The notes below the pieces were generated by a model. It did not search any database. It saw only the letters and a list, made by a program, of their open reading frames with translations, and had not been told where the DNA came from. Positions 42,965-51,888 of a stretch of DNA of 64,000 bases are shown piece by piece (positions within the stretch are counted from its first letter, which is position 1; every line of letters starts with the position of its first letter). The translations under genes were made by a program, and so were the position numbers. The stretch comes from Rhodocaloribacter litoris (GTDB lineage Bacteria; Bacteroidota; Rhodothermia; Rhodothermales; ISCAR-4553), in assembly GCF_011682235.2 (NCBI RefSeq), contig NZ_CP076718.1, positions 555,758 through 619,757 on the forward strand. The letters are read 5' to 3'.

Positions 42965-43426
42965 ATGCCCGACGCCCCCGCCTCGACCACCTCACCTCCG
43001 TTGGCCACCCTGCCGGCCCGGCCCCCTTTCTGGGATCGCCTGGGCATCGGGATCTCCGGCCTGTGCATGATCCACTGCCTGCTGCTGCCGGTGGTGCTGG
43101 CACTGGCCCCCCTCTGGCCGATGGCCGAGGAACTGCATGCCTGGCTGCACCCGGTCTTCGCGTTGCTGCTGGTACCCACCACGCTCCTGGCCCTCGTTCA
43201 CGGCTACCGGCGCCACCGTAACCGCCGCATCGCCATGTGGCTCGTCGCCGGGCTCGTCATCGTCCTCGTCGCCGGGGTGCTCGGGCATGAGATGCCGGGT
43301 GCCTTCGCCGAGACGAGCATCACCGTCACGGGCAGCGTGGTGCTCATCGCCGCGCACTGGCGCAACTGGCGGGCCGGTGCCGCCTGTCGCCCGCACCCCC
43401 CGGCAACCGTTCCACCTGCCTCCTGA
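42965..43426 (+). CDS. MerC-domain membrane protein
   Basis: A 153-residue protein with four membrane helices and the MerC signature CMIHCLLLP in helix 1. MerC proteins move Hg(II) or other soft metals across the membrane; in Bacteroidota, MerC homologues outside mer operons often lie in zinc-linked operons. The palindrome directly upstream supports metal-responsive control. The ribbon-helix-helix protein gene follows after six bases. Confidence 0.82.
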   Translation: MPDAPASTTSPPLATLPARPPFWDRLGIGISGLCMIHCLLLPVVLALAPLWPMAEELHAWLHPVFALLLVPTTLLALVHGYRRHRNRRIAMWLVAGLVIVLVAGVLGHEMPGAFAETSITVTGSVVLIAAHWRNWRAGAACRPHPPATVPPAS

Positions 43427-43432
43427 AACGTC

Positions 43433-43771
43433 ATGCATCGCCTCAACTTCACCCTGGACGACGCCACGGTCCGGCTTCTCGAAAAGCTGGCACGGACCTA
43501 CTACCACGGCAACAAGTCGCAGACGGTGCGGGCGGCGCTCGAGAGCCTGGCCGCCCACATCGGTCACGAGGGCTGGGTCATCGCCGGCTACACGCCCGTG
43601 GAGGTGCACGGCGACGTGGCCTGCCACACCTGCGGCGAGGAACACCACGAAGGCGAGGTGCTCTACCGGCCCGTCTTCGAGCGCGGCGAGAGCCCCCGTG
43701 CCCTGCCCCGCATCCCGGCCGAGGTCTGGCTCGACTGCCCCCGGTGCGTGGAACAGCAGCTACAGGCCTGA
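43433..43771 (+). CDS. Ribbon-helix-helix protein with zinc-ribbon C-terminus
   Basis: A 112-residue protein. Residues 1-48 form a ribbon-helix-helix motif (LNFTLDDATVRLLEKLARTY, NKSQTVRAALESL). Residues 60-112 have CHTCGEEHHEGE and CPRC, fitting a zinc ribbon or metal-sensing site. It could be a metal-responsive repressor acting on the palindrome upstream of merC. No known family is identical, so this is inference. Confidence 0.72.
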   Translation: MHRLNFTLDDATVRLLEKLARTYYHGNKSQTVRAALESLAAHIGHEGWVIAGYTPVEVHGDVACHTCGEEHHEGEVLYRPVFERGESPRALPRIPAEVWLDCPRCVEQQLQA

Positions 43772-43792
43772 GCACGCCGGTGCGCCGGCCCG

Positions 43793-45319
43793 TCAGTCCG
43801 GCATCGTGAGCAGGGCGGCGAAGAGGTCGATGCCGTAGAAAAGGTTGGCCAGGCGGAGGTTCTCGTCCGGGGCGTGCTGGTTGTCGTCGTGGTTGGCGAT
43901 GGGGACGATGACGAAGGGCTGGCCGAGCACGTCGGAGAAGAGGTAGAGGGGCAGCGACCCGCCGAGGGCGGGCACGAGCAGCGGGGCCTCGCCGGCGGCG
44001 GCCGTCACGGCCTCGACGAGCCGCGCCGTGATCGGCAGGTCCATCGGCGTGCGGGCGGCGGGATAGCCGCTCCCCCGGCGGTCCACCCGAACGATCTTCG
44101 GATAGCGCAGCCGCGTGGCGTGATCCGGCTCTTCATAGACGATGTGGTAGCCCTGCTTCCGGATGTGCGCCTCGACGAGGTCGAGCATGTGCTCCGGGTC
44201 GTTGCCCTTGACGAGGCGGATGCCCAGCGTGGCCGTGGCGGTGGCGGGGATGACGTTGCGGGCCAGCGCCCCGGTGTTGCCGCTGGCGAGGCCGCGCACG
44301 GTGAGCGAGGGCAGCATCAGCCGTTCGGCCAGCGGGGCATTGTTCGCCTCCGTCTCGGCCAGCCCCAGCTCGCGCCGCAGCGCGTCGTCGTAGTCGGGCA
44401 GGGCCGCCAGCGCCGCCCGCTCCGTCTCGCTCAGCGGCTCGACGGTGTCGTAGAAGCCGTCGATGAGGACCGTGCCGTCCTCGGCCTTCATGCTGGCGAG
44501 CAGGTGGGCCAGCCGCATACCGGGCACCGGCGCCCAGTTGCCGTAATGGCCGCTGTGGAGCGACCGCGTGGCGCCGTAGACGGTGATCTCCATCCCGGTA
44601 ACGCCCCGCACCCCGAAGACGAGCTGCGGGCGGCGGCTCTGGTGGACCGGCCCGTCACAGAAAAGCCACACGTCCACGTCGGCATAGCGGTCCCCGAAAC
44701 GCTCGAGGTATTCCTTCAGGTGGGGAGAGCCGCGCTCTTCCTCCCCGTCGAAGAGCAACTTGACGTTCGACGTGAGGCCGAGGCCGGCGGCCTCGAGGGC
44801 GTCGAGCGCGGCCAGGAGGGCCGCCAGCGGGGCCTTGTCGTCGCCGGCGCTGCGGGCGTAGAGGTACCACCCGGGATCCACCGGCTCGCCCGGGGCGGGC
44901 AGCGGGCGCGGCGTGCCCCCTGCCTCCATGCTGGCCGTGTAGAGCGTGGGCGTCCAGGGGCCGTGGGTCCACCGGGCCGGATCGACGGGCTGGCCGTCGT
45001 AGTGCACGTAGAGGCCCAGGGTGCGCGTGGCCCCCGGCACCCGCCGCTCGCCGTAGACCAGCGGCGGCGCCCCCGGCACCTTCAGCAGCTCCACGGTAAA
45101 GCCGCGCCGGGCGAAGGCCTCCCGCAGGTAGTCGGCGTTACGGTGGATGCCGGCCGAGTCGGTAGCGACGTTCGGGATCGACAGCAACTCGGCGAAGCCG
45201 GCCAGGATCTCGGCGGCATGGACCGTCCGGTAGGCCCGGGCCGCCTCCACGGCCGGGTGCTGGGCCCGTGCCGGAAGCAAGACCAGGCCCAGGAGCAGAA
45301 AAGCGCAACAACGTCTCAT
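43793..45319 (-). CDS. Secreted M20-family dipeptidase
   Basis: A 508-residue protein with a signal peptide (about 1-19). It has the M20 metal ligands in order: HYDGQ, GDDK (bridging Asp), DGEEE (catalytic Glu pair), CDGP, and NHDDNQHAP at the end. M20 members of this size are carnosinase-like dipeptidases that hydrolyse short peptides with a di-zinc site. The start at ATG 45319 is set by the signal peptide; the frame begins further upstream at 45430. Confidence 0.9.
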   Translation of the reverse strand: MRRCCAFLLLGLVLLPARAQHPAVEAARAYRTVHAAEILAGFAELLSIPNVATDSAGIHRNADYLREAFARRGFTVELLKVPGAPPLVYGERRVPGATRTLGLYVHYDGQPVDPARWTHGPWTPTLYTASMEAGGTPRPLPAPGEPVDPGWYLYARSAGDDKAPLAALLAALDALEAAGLGLTSNVKLLFDGEEERGSPHLKEYLERFGDRYADVDVWLFCDGPVHQSRRPQLVFGVRGVTGMEITVYGATRSLHSGHYGNWAPVPGMRLAHLLASMKAEDGTVLIDGFYDTVEPLSETERAALAALPDYDDALRRELGLAETEANNAPLAERLMLPSLTVRGLASGNTGALARNVIPATATATLGIRLVKGNDPEHMLDLVEAHIRKQGYHIVYEEPDHATRLRYPKIVRVDRRGSGYPAARTPMDLPITARLVEAVTAAAGEAPLLVPALGGSLPLYLFSDVLGQPFVIVPIANHDDNQHAPDENLRLANLFYGIDLFAALLTMPD

Positions 45320-45434
45320 GAGGGGAACGCAAAGGATGAGCACGGATGCGCTACAAACTATCGCTTTCCCGCCGAAGGAGCAAAGCGGGCCGGCCTGCTC
45401 CCGCATGCCCCGGACGACCGCTGCCGGCACACAG

Positions 45435-45492
45435 AAAAAAACAGGAGAGGAGACGCATCACCGGCCTTCCGGTCGACACGCCCCCTCTCCTG
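45435..45492 (-). terminator. Terminator of the S8 peptidase gene
   Basis: Stem CAGGAGAGG/CCTCTCCTG (45442-45450 and 45484-45492) with seven T on the minus strand after it. It separates the S8 and M20 transcription units. Confidence 0.7.
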
Positions 45493-45546
45493 TCCGACAG
45501 GCTATCTTTCGATCTCTCCGGCCGGCTCGGCGGCCGTCCGTCGTCC

Positions 45547-46920
45547 TCACTGGCCGACGTAGACGCTGCGCCGGGTGGTGCCGTACGGCACCCCGTCGAC
45601 GATGGGACGGGCGGAGCGCACCAGCCGGCGTTCCACGGCCCGGGGCTCCAGAGAAGGATAGCGAGCCAGCAGGAGGGCCACGGCCCCGGTCACATGCGGT
45701 GCCGCGATCGAGGTGCCCGAGGTCCAGATGATGGTGTTCCCGAGCGAAAGGGTCTCGACGTCTTCCCCGGGTGCGAGCAGATCCACCACCGGCCCATAGT
45801 TGGAAAACGACGAGAACCGGCCTCCTTCCCCGTAGGCGCCGACCGTGATGGCCTCGGCCACATGTGCCGGCGTCACGGTGGAAGCATCGATGCCGGCGTT
45901 GCCGGCAGCCAGCACGTACACGACCCCTGCCTCGATCGAGGCGCGGATGGCCTCGTCCAGCCCGTTGTAGGCCGTCGTACCCACCTCGGCCCCCAAGCTC
46001 ATATTGACCACCATCGGCACGGACGGCCGGGCCAGCTTGCGCTCGGTCAGGTAGTCGACGACCGCGATGATCGAGGAGAGCTCGGCCGTGCCCAGTTCGT
46101 TGAGCACGTTGAAGGCATGGATCCGCGCCCCGGGCGCCACCCCGACGATCCCGTCCCGGTCATCCACGGCGGCCGCTGCGCCGGCCACCTCGGTGCCGTG
46201 CGACCCGAGGTCCAGCCTGTCTATCAGGTTGCACGGACGCGGCGTATTGCCGTCGAACTCCAGGCATTCGACCACGTTCAGATCGCTGTGGGCGGCGCCG
46301 GTGTCGAGGATGTAGATGTCCACATCCACCTGTCCCCTGCCGTCCCCGGAGCGCGTCCAGCTCTGATCCGCCCCGATGGCCGCCATGCTCCAGGGCGTCA
46401 CCTGGGTGCTGCGATACCACAACAGCCCCTCGACCAGCCCGGTCCCCAGATCCAGCGTTCCCTTGACGGTGTTGACCAGCGTCTCAATGAGTGACAGCGG
46501 GATGTCCGGCTCCACCCAGCTGATATCCGGATCGGCCAGCATGGCGGCAAGCAACCCGTCGAGCGAGTCCGGATGCACCGAGGTGGCCATCCCCGGGAAC
46601 ACCGTATCAAACTCGTAGCGACTGACGATCTTGTAGCGGGAGACGATCTTGTTGGCCGTCACCGTGGTGTCGCGGAAGCCGATCACGAGCCGGACCTCAT
46701 CGACCAGGCCTCCCGTCTTGCCGCCGGCCCGCACCATGGCCCGATCCAGCAGGTGAAAATGACGGGTTTTTTCCGCCTGGAGCGGCACCGCAGGCTCCCC
46801 TCCTTGCCCCTGCGTCGGCAAATCGACACAGCCGGCGAGAAGCCCCGAAAGCACCAGCGCGAAAACCACCGGGCCCGATCGGCCCGGACGATGCGAAACA
46901 AGGGGGATCGACATGAGCAT
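45547..46920 (-). CDS. Lipoprotein S8 (subtilisin-like) peptidase
   Basis: A 457-residue protein with lipobox LLAGC (Cys31). It has an inhibitor-I9-like pro-region and the subtilase triad D206 (ILDTG), H241 (GSHGT) and S404 (GTSIAAPH), plus oxyanion N341 (AAGNAG). It would cleave proteins or peptides outside the cell. A short tandem duplication KIVSRYKIVSRY is seen near residue 91-102. It is divergent from the two-component sensor gene at 47169. Confidence 0.92.
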   Translation of the reverse strand: MLMSIPLVSHRPGRSGPVVFALVLSGLLAGCVDLPTQGQGGEPAVPLQAEKTRHFHLLDRAMVRAGGKTGGLVDEVRLVIGFRDTTVTANKIVSRYKIVSRYEFDTVFPGMATSVHPDSLDGLLAAMLADPDISWVEPDIPLSLIETLVNTVKGTLDLGTGLVEGLLWYRSTQVTPWSMAAIGADQSWTRSGDGRGQVDVDIYILDTGAAHSDLNVVECLEFDGNTPRPCNLIDRLDLGSHGTEVAGAAAAVDDRDGIVGVAPGARIHAFNVLNELGTAELSSIIAVVDYLTERKLARPSVPMVVNMSLGAEVGTTAYNGLDEAIRASIEAGVVYVLAAGNAGIDASTVTPAHVAEAITVGAYGEGGRFSSFSNYGPVVDLLAPGEDVETLSLGNTIIWTSGTSIAAPHVTGAVALLLARYPSLEPRAVERRLVRSARPIVDGVPYGTTRRSVYVGQ

Positions 46921-47168
46921 GCACCCGGAGCAGGTTCTTCAAATCGAAAAGGCAACAAAAGGCTTCCGGGGTATCGGCAATCTGCCCCCTTTTCTTAATA
47001 GGTCTTTTGTGAATGTTTGATGAACGAAGATGGCATACCCCTGCCCCTTCCGCCCGCTCCTCCGGCAGGCGATTTTAGCCCCTCCGCTCCTGGTCGATTA
47101 GAAGGGTATCCCTGCTGCCCCGGTGTTCCCGGTCTGTCACGAACCTGCCGAACCGCTCCGGGAGATTC
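46921..47168. promoter_or_regulatory. Divergent promoter region of S8 peptidase and sensor kinase
   Basis: A 248-base gap. The AT-rich segment around 46994-47040 (TTAATAGGTC, TGTGAATGTTTGATG) is the most promoter-like part; no operator is assigned. Confidence 0.4.
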
Positions 47169-50100
47169 ATGTCCCCTCTCGTTCGACGTACGACCCTGAG
47201 CCTGCTCCTGCTGTCCGCCGGCGTGGTGACCGCCGCCGGGCAGCCGGCCGTACCGCTGCGGCTGGACCCGGCCCTTCGCCCCACGCAGTACGTCCACACG
47301 GCCTGGCAGGTCGAGGACGGGCTGCCGCAGAACTCGATCTTCACCGCCCTGCAGACGCGCGACGGGTACCTCTGGCTCGGCACCCAGGAGGGGCTGGTCC
47401 GGTTCGACGGGATGCGCTTCACGGTCTTCGACAAGGCCCACGTCGAGGCGCTGCAGAGCAACGAGATCCGCGCCCTGCTGGAAGACCGCAGTGGCGCGCT
47501 CTGGATCGGCACCAACGGCGGCGGGCTGACCCGCTACCGGGACGGCACCTTCACCACCTACACGACGGCGGACGGCCTGCCCAGCGACCTCGTGCGGGCC
47601 CTCTACGAAGACCGGCAGGGCCACCTCTGGATCGGCACGATCGACGGGGGCCTGAGCCGGTTCGACGGGACCGCCTTCACCACCTACACGACGGCGGACG
47701 GCCTGCCGGGCAACGTGGTGCTGGCGATCCTCGAAGATCCGGCAGGAGCGCTCTGGATCGGGACGGAGAACGGGCTCAGTCACTTCCACGATGGTACGTT
47801 CACACGCTACGGCGAGACGGAGGGACTGCCGGGCACCGTCGTCTGGGCCCTCCACCTCGACGCCCGGGGCGGGCTCTGGATCGGCACCACGGGCGGGGCC
47901 GCCTACCTGCACGACGGCCGGCTTGCCACGCTGACGCCGTCCGACGGCCTCTGCGGCCAGATGGTCAGCGCCTTCTACGAGGATGCGGCGGGCGCGCTCT
48001 GGATCGGCACCCTCGACGGCGGCGTCTGCCGGCGCTTCGCGGGCCGTTTCGATGTTTTCTCCACGGGCGAAGGCCTGACGCACCACCGTGTCCGTACCCT
48101 CCTCGGCGACCGCGAAGGTTCCCTCTGGATCGGCACCGAAGGCGGCGGGCTGAACCAGTTGCGTCCCGGCAAGTTCATCCCCTTCACCACCGCCGAGGGG
48201 CTCTCCAGCGACGTCGTGCTGACCGTGCTGGAGGACCGCACGGGCGCGGTCTGGATCGGCACCGAAGGCGGCGGGCTGCACCGTATCGAGGAAGACCGCA
48301 TCGTCCCCGTCCCGGCCGGCAGCCCCTCGGGTCATACCGTCTACGCCCTTCACGAAGGCCGGGACGGCACGATCTGGGCCGGCACCGAAGGCGACGGCCT
48401 CTGCCGCGTACGCGACGACCGCCTCACCTGCCTCCCGAACACGCAGGGGCTACGCGGCCACAACGTCTACGCCCTGTATGAAGACCGCTCCGGCATACTC
48501 TGGGTCGGGACGGAAGAGGGGCTGCACACCTACCGCGACGGCCGCCTGGCCCCCTACACGGCCGACGTGGACCTCCGGCACAGCCTGATCACCGCCCTGT
48601 ACGAAGACCGCCACGGCGCGCTCTGGGTCGGCACCTATGGCAACGGCCTGCACCGCCTCCACGCGGGAAGCCTGGCGACGTACACCACCGCTGAGGGCCT
48701 CTCCAGCGACATCGTCCTGGTCATCCAGGAAGACGCGGAGCGGCCGGACGTGCTCTGGATCGGCACGCAGGGCGGCGGGCTCTGCCGGCTGCTCACCGCA
48801 CCGGGCCCCGGCGAGCGGCCGCTCGTCTGCGCCACCACCCGCGAAGGCCTCGCCAACGACAACGTCTTGCAACTCCTCGACGATGGCTCGGGCCACCTCT
48901 GGATCGGCTCCAACAAGGGGATCGCTCGCCTGAGCAAAGCGGCCTTCGCGGCGTTCGCCCGGGACCCCGGCGTGCCCCTGGCTCCGGTCGTCTACGACCG
49001 GGCCGACGGCCTCAAGAGCGCCGAGGCGAACGGGGGCACCCAGCCGGCCGCCTGGCGCGCCCGCGACGGAAAGCTCTGGTTTGCAACCATGAAGGGGGTG
49101 GTCCGGCTCGATCCCGCCCGCATCCCCGTCAACCGCGTCCCGCCGCCGGTGGTGATCGAAGAGGTGGTCGTCGCCGGGCGGCCGCTGCCCCTGTCCGGCA
49201 CGCCGGAGCTGCCGCCGGGCCGCAAGGACTTCACCTTCCGCTACACCGCCCTGAGCTTCGCCGCCCCCAGCGACGTCCGCTTCCGGTACCGGCTCGACGG
49301 CTACAACGACGACTGGGTCGAGGCCGGCCCCCGGCGGGAGGCCTACTACACCAACCTGCCGCCCGGCACCTATACCTTCCGCCTCGAGGCCCGCAACGCC
49401 GACGGGGTCCGGAACGAGACCGGCCCCACGTTCACCTTCCGCGTACGGCCCCACTTCTACCAGACCCCCTGGTTCCTCCTCCTGGCGACGCTCGGGCTCG
49501 GGCTGCTGGTCGCGGGCGGCTACCAGCTGCGCGTGCGTCACCTGAAGACCCGCGAACGCGAGCTCGTCCGGCGCGTCGAGGAGCAGACCCGGGCCCTGCG
49601 GGAAGAAAAGAACCGCACCGAGGCCGCGCTCCACCAGACGGAGATCGCCCGCCGGGAGGCCGAAGCGCAACGCGCACGCGCCGAACAGGCCCGGGCCGTC
49701 ATCGAGGAACAGGCCGAACGGCTCCGCGAGCTGGACGAGCTCAAGACGCGCTTCTTCAACAACATCTCCCACGAGTTCCGCACCCCGCTGACGCTCATTG
49801 TCGGCCCGCTGGAAAACCTCCTGGGCCGGTTTCACGGCCGGCTCGACGCGGCGCTGGAGGAACAACTCGCCCTCGTCCTGCGCAACGCCCGGCGGCTGCT
49901 GCGGCTCATCAACCAGTTGCTCGATATCTCCCGGCTCGAATCCGGCAGGATGACCCTGCACGCGCGCCCGCGCAACGTGGTCTCGTTCCTGGAAGAAGTG
50001 GTGACCTCGTTCGCCTCCCTGGCCCGGGAGCGTGGCATCGCGCTGTCCTTCGAGGCGGCCCGGGACGACCTGACCCTCTACTACGATGCCGACAAGCTGG

Positions 50101-51854
50101 AGAAGGTCTGCTTCAACCTGCTGTCGAACGCGCTGAAGTTCACCCCGGCGGGCGGGCAGGTGGCCGTGAGCGTCACGGACGTCGCGGCGGGCGATGCACC
50201 GCCGTACGTGGAGATCCGGGTGCGGGACACCGGACCGGGCATCCCACCGCACGAGCTGCCGCACCTGTTCGACCGCTTCCACCAGGTCGAAGGCATCGTC
50301 TCGTCGGTGCAGGAAGGCTCCGGCATCGGCCTGGCGCTGGCCCGCGAGCTCGTCGAACTGCACGGCGGCACCATCCTCGTCGAGAGCACCGTCGGGCAGG
50401 GCACTGCGTTCATCGTCCGCCTGCTGCAGGGCCGGGACCACCTGACACCCGACCAGATCGCCGACGGGGACGACCCTCCGGAGGTTGAGCCGGCCTTCCA
50501 TGTGGAGGAACCCCGGGAAGCCATGCCCGCCGAAGCGGACGCCCCCGAGCGCCTCGCCGCCGGCGCGACCGGCCCGGAGGGCGCACCGACGATCCTGGTC
50601 GTCGACGACAACCGGGACATCCGGGCCTACCTGCGCAGCTGCCTGCTCCCGGCCTACCGGGTCGCCGAAGCCGTCGACGGCGCCGACGCGCTGGAGCGCC
50701 TGCCCGCCGTCGCGCCCGACCTGATCCTCTGCGACGTGATGATGCCCCGCATGGACGGCTATGCGTTCCTCCGCCACGTCAAGGAAAGCCCCGACTTCCG
50801 GCACCTCCCCGTCATCCTGCTGACGGCCAAAGCCGCCACGGACTGGAAGATCGCGGGCCTCGAACACGGGGCCGACGACTACGTGGCCAAGCCGTTCAAC
50901 GCCCGCGAGCTCCTGGCCCGGATCGACAACCTGCTCCGGCTGCGCCGGCAGGAAAAAGAGCTCAAGCGCCTGAACGAAAACCTCGAACAGCAGGTGCAGG
51001 AACAGCTCGAACTGATCCTGTCCGAACGCCGCCGCTACGAAGCCGAGCTGATCGCAGCCCGCGACCGGGCCGAGGCGTCTTCGCGCCTCAAGTCCGCCAT
51101 CCTGAACAACATGAGCCACGAGTTCCGCACGCCCATCAGCGGCATTCTGGGCATCACCCAGATCCTGGAACACGAGGTCAGCGAGGAGCACCGGGAGTTC
51201 ATCGAACTGATCGCGCGGAGCGGCCACCGCCTGCTCGACACGCTGAGCGCCGTCCTCGACTTCTCGCAGCTGGAATCCGACGGCTTCGTGCTCCAACCGG
51301 AGCCGGTGGACCTGACTGGCGCGGCCGCGGAGGCCCTCGCCGCGTTCGAGGCCGCGGCCCGGAAGAAAGGGCTCACGCTCCGGCTCGATCCCCCGGAGGA
51401 ACCCGTTCGGGGGCTGCTGGACGCGCGGGCCCTCCAGCGCATCTTTCACCACGTGTTCGGCAATGCCGTCAAGTTCACCGACACCGGAGAGGTGGTGGCC
51501 CGCACCGGCCGCGACGGGAGCCGCCTGTACCTCGAGGTGCGGGACACGGGCCCCGGCATCGACCCGGCCTTCATGCCCCACCTGTTCGAGCCGTTCCGGC
51601 AGGCGTCGACGGGACTGGCCCGCACGCACGAGGGAAGCGGCCTCGGCCTGGCCATCACGGCGCGCCTGGTCCGGCTCATGGGCGGCGAGATCCGCGTCGA
51701 CAGCCGGCCGGGCGAGGGCACCACGGTCACCGTCTTTCTACCAGCTGCACCGCCCACCTCGCACCCCACGGCACCCGACCGGGCCGGCACCGGGACGCCG
51801 GACGCCCCCGCTGCAAGGTCCTCCCGGCCGGCGCACGGTCATCCTACCCCCTGA
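47169..51854 (+). CDS. Hybrid two-component sensor with two histidine-kinase cores
   Basis: This 1561-residue protein has a signal peptide; a periplasmic double propeller of Reg_prop-type repeats (LWIGTxxGGL, about 45-650); a Y_Y_Y domain (about 684-750); one membrane helix (about 768-787); a coiled coil; HisKA with H868 and HATPase; a receiver with D1189; and then a second HisKA with H1317 and HATPase. Bacteroidota hybrid sensors of this kind usually end with an AraC DNA-binding domain; here a second kinase core takes its place, so output must go through another protein. ATG follows GGGAG. It is divergent from the S8 peptidase gene and may sense glycans. Confidence 0.92.
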   Translation: MSPLVRRTTLSLLLLSAGVVTAAGQPAVPLRLDPALRPTQYVHTAWQVEDGLPQNSIFTALQTRDGYLWLGTQEGLVRFDGMRFTVFDKAHVEALQSNEIRALLEDRSGALWIGTNGGGLTRYRDGTFTTYTTADGLPSDLVRALYEDRQGHLWIGTIDGGLSRFDGTAFTTYTTADGLPGNVVLAILEDPAGALWIGTENGLSHFHDGTFTRYGETEGLPGTVVWALHLDARGGLWIGTTGGAAYLHDGRLATLTPSDGLCGQMVSAFYEDAAGALWIGTLDGGVCRRFAGRFDVFSTGEGLTHHRVRTLLGDREGSLWIGTEGGGLNQLRPGKFIPFTTAEGLSSDVVLTVLEDRTGAVWIGTEGGGLHRIEEDRIVPVPAGSPSGHTVYALHEGRDGTIWAGTEGDGLCRVRDDRLTCLPNTQGLRGHNVYALYEDRSGILWVGTEEGLHTYRDGRLAPYTADVDLRHSLITALYEDRHGALWVGTYGNGLHRLHAGSLATYTTAEGLSSDIVLVIQEDAERPDVLWIGTQGGGLCRLLTAPGPGERPLVCATTREGLANDNVLQLLDDGSGHLWIGSNKGIARLSKAAFAAFARDPGVPLAPVVYDRADGLKSAEANGGTQPAAWRARDGKLWFATMKGVVRLDPARIPVNRVPPPVVIEEVVVAGRPLPLSGTPELPPGRKDFTFRYTALSFAAPSDVRFRYRLDGYNDDWVEAGPRREAYYTNLPPGTYTFRLEARNADGVRNETGPTFTFRVRPHFYQTPWFLLLATLGLGLLVAGGYQLRVRHLKTRERELVRRVEEQTRALREEKNRTEAALHQTEIARREAEAQRARAEQARAVIEEQAERLRELDELKTRFFNNISHEFRTPLTLIVGPLENLLGRFHGRLDAALEEQLALVLRNARRLLRLINQLLDISRLESGRMTLHARPRNVVSFLEEVVTSFASLARERGIALSFEAARDDLTLYYDADKLEKVCFNLLSNALKFTPAGGQVAVSVTDVAAGDAPPYVEIRVRDTGPGIPPHELPHLFDRFHQVEGIVSSVQEGSGIGLALARELVELHGGTILVESTVGQGTAFIVRLLQGRDHLTPDQIADGDDPPEVEPAFHVEEPREAMPAEADAPERLAAGATGPEGAPTILVVDDNRDIRAYLRSCLLPAYRVAEAVDGADALERLPAVAPDLILCDVMMPRMDGYAFLRHVKESPDFRHLPVILLTAKAATDWKIAGLEHGADDYVAKPFNARELLARIDNLLRLRRQEKELKRLNENLEQQVQEQLELILSERRRYEAELIAARDRAEASSRLKSAILNNMSHEFRTPISGILGITQILEHEVSEEHREFIELIARSGHRLLDTLSAVLDFSQLESDGFVLQPEPVDLTGAAAEALAAFEAAARKKGLTLRLDPPEEPVRGLLDARALQRIFHHVFGNAVKFTDTGEVVARTGRDGSRLYLEVRDTGPGIDPAFMPHLFEPFRQASTGLARTHEGSGLGLAITARLVRLMGGEIRVDSRPGEGTTVTVFLPAAPPTSHPTAPDRAGTGTPDAPAARSSRPAHGHPTP

Positions 51855-51888
51855 CGTTCGCCCCGCTCGAAAAGCGGCCACAGGCCTC

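Noticed and set aside
46995-48353. A 452-codon frame opposite the sensor N-terminus
   Set aside because: Its repeats are the antisense of the Reg_prop repeats.
48450-51629. A 1059-codon frame opposite the hybrid sensor
   Set aside because: Fully antisense to a sensor with intact kinase and receiver motifs; composition is that of a shadow.
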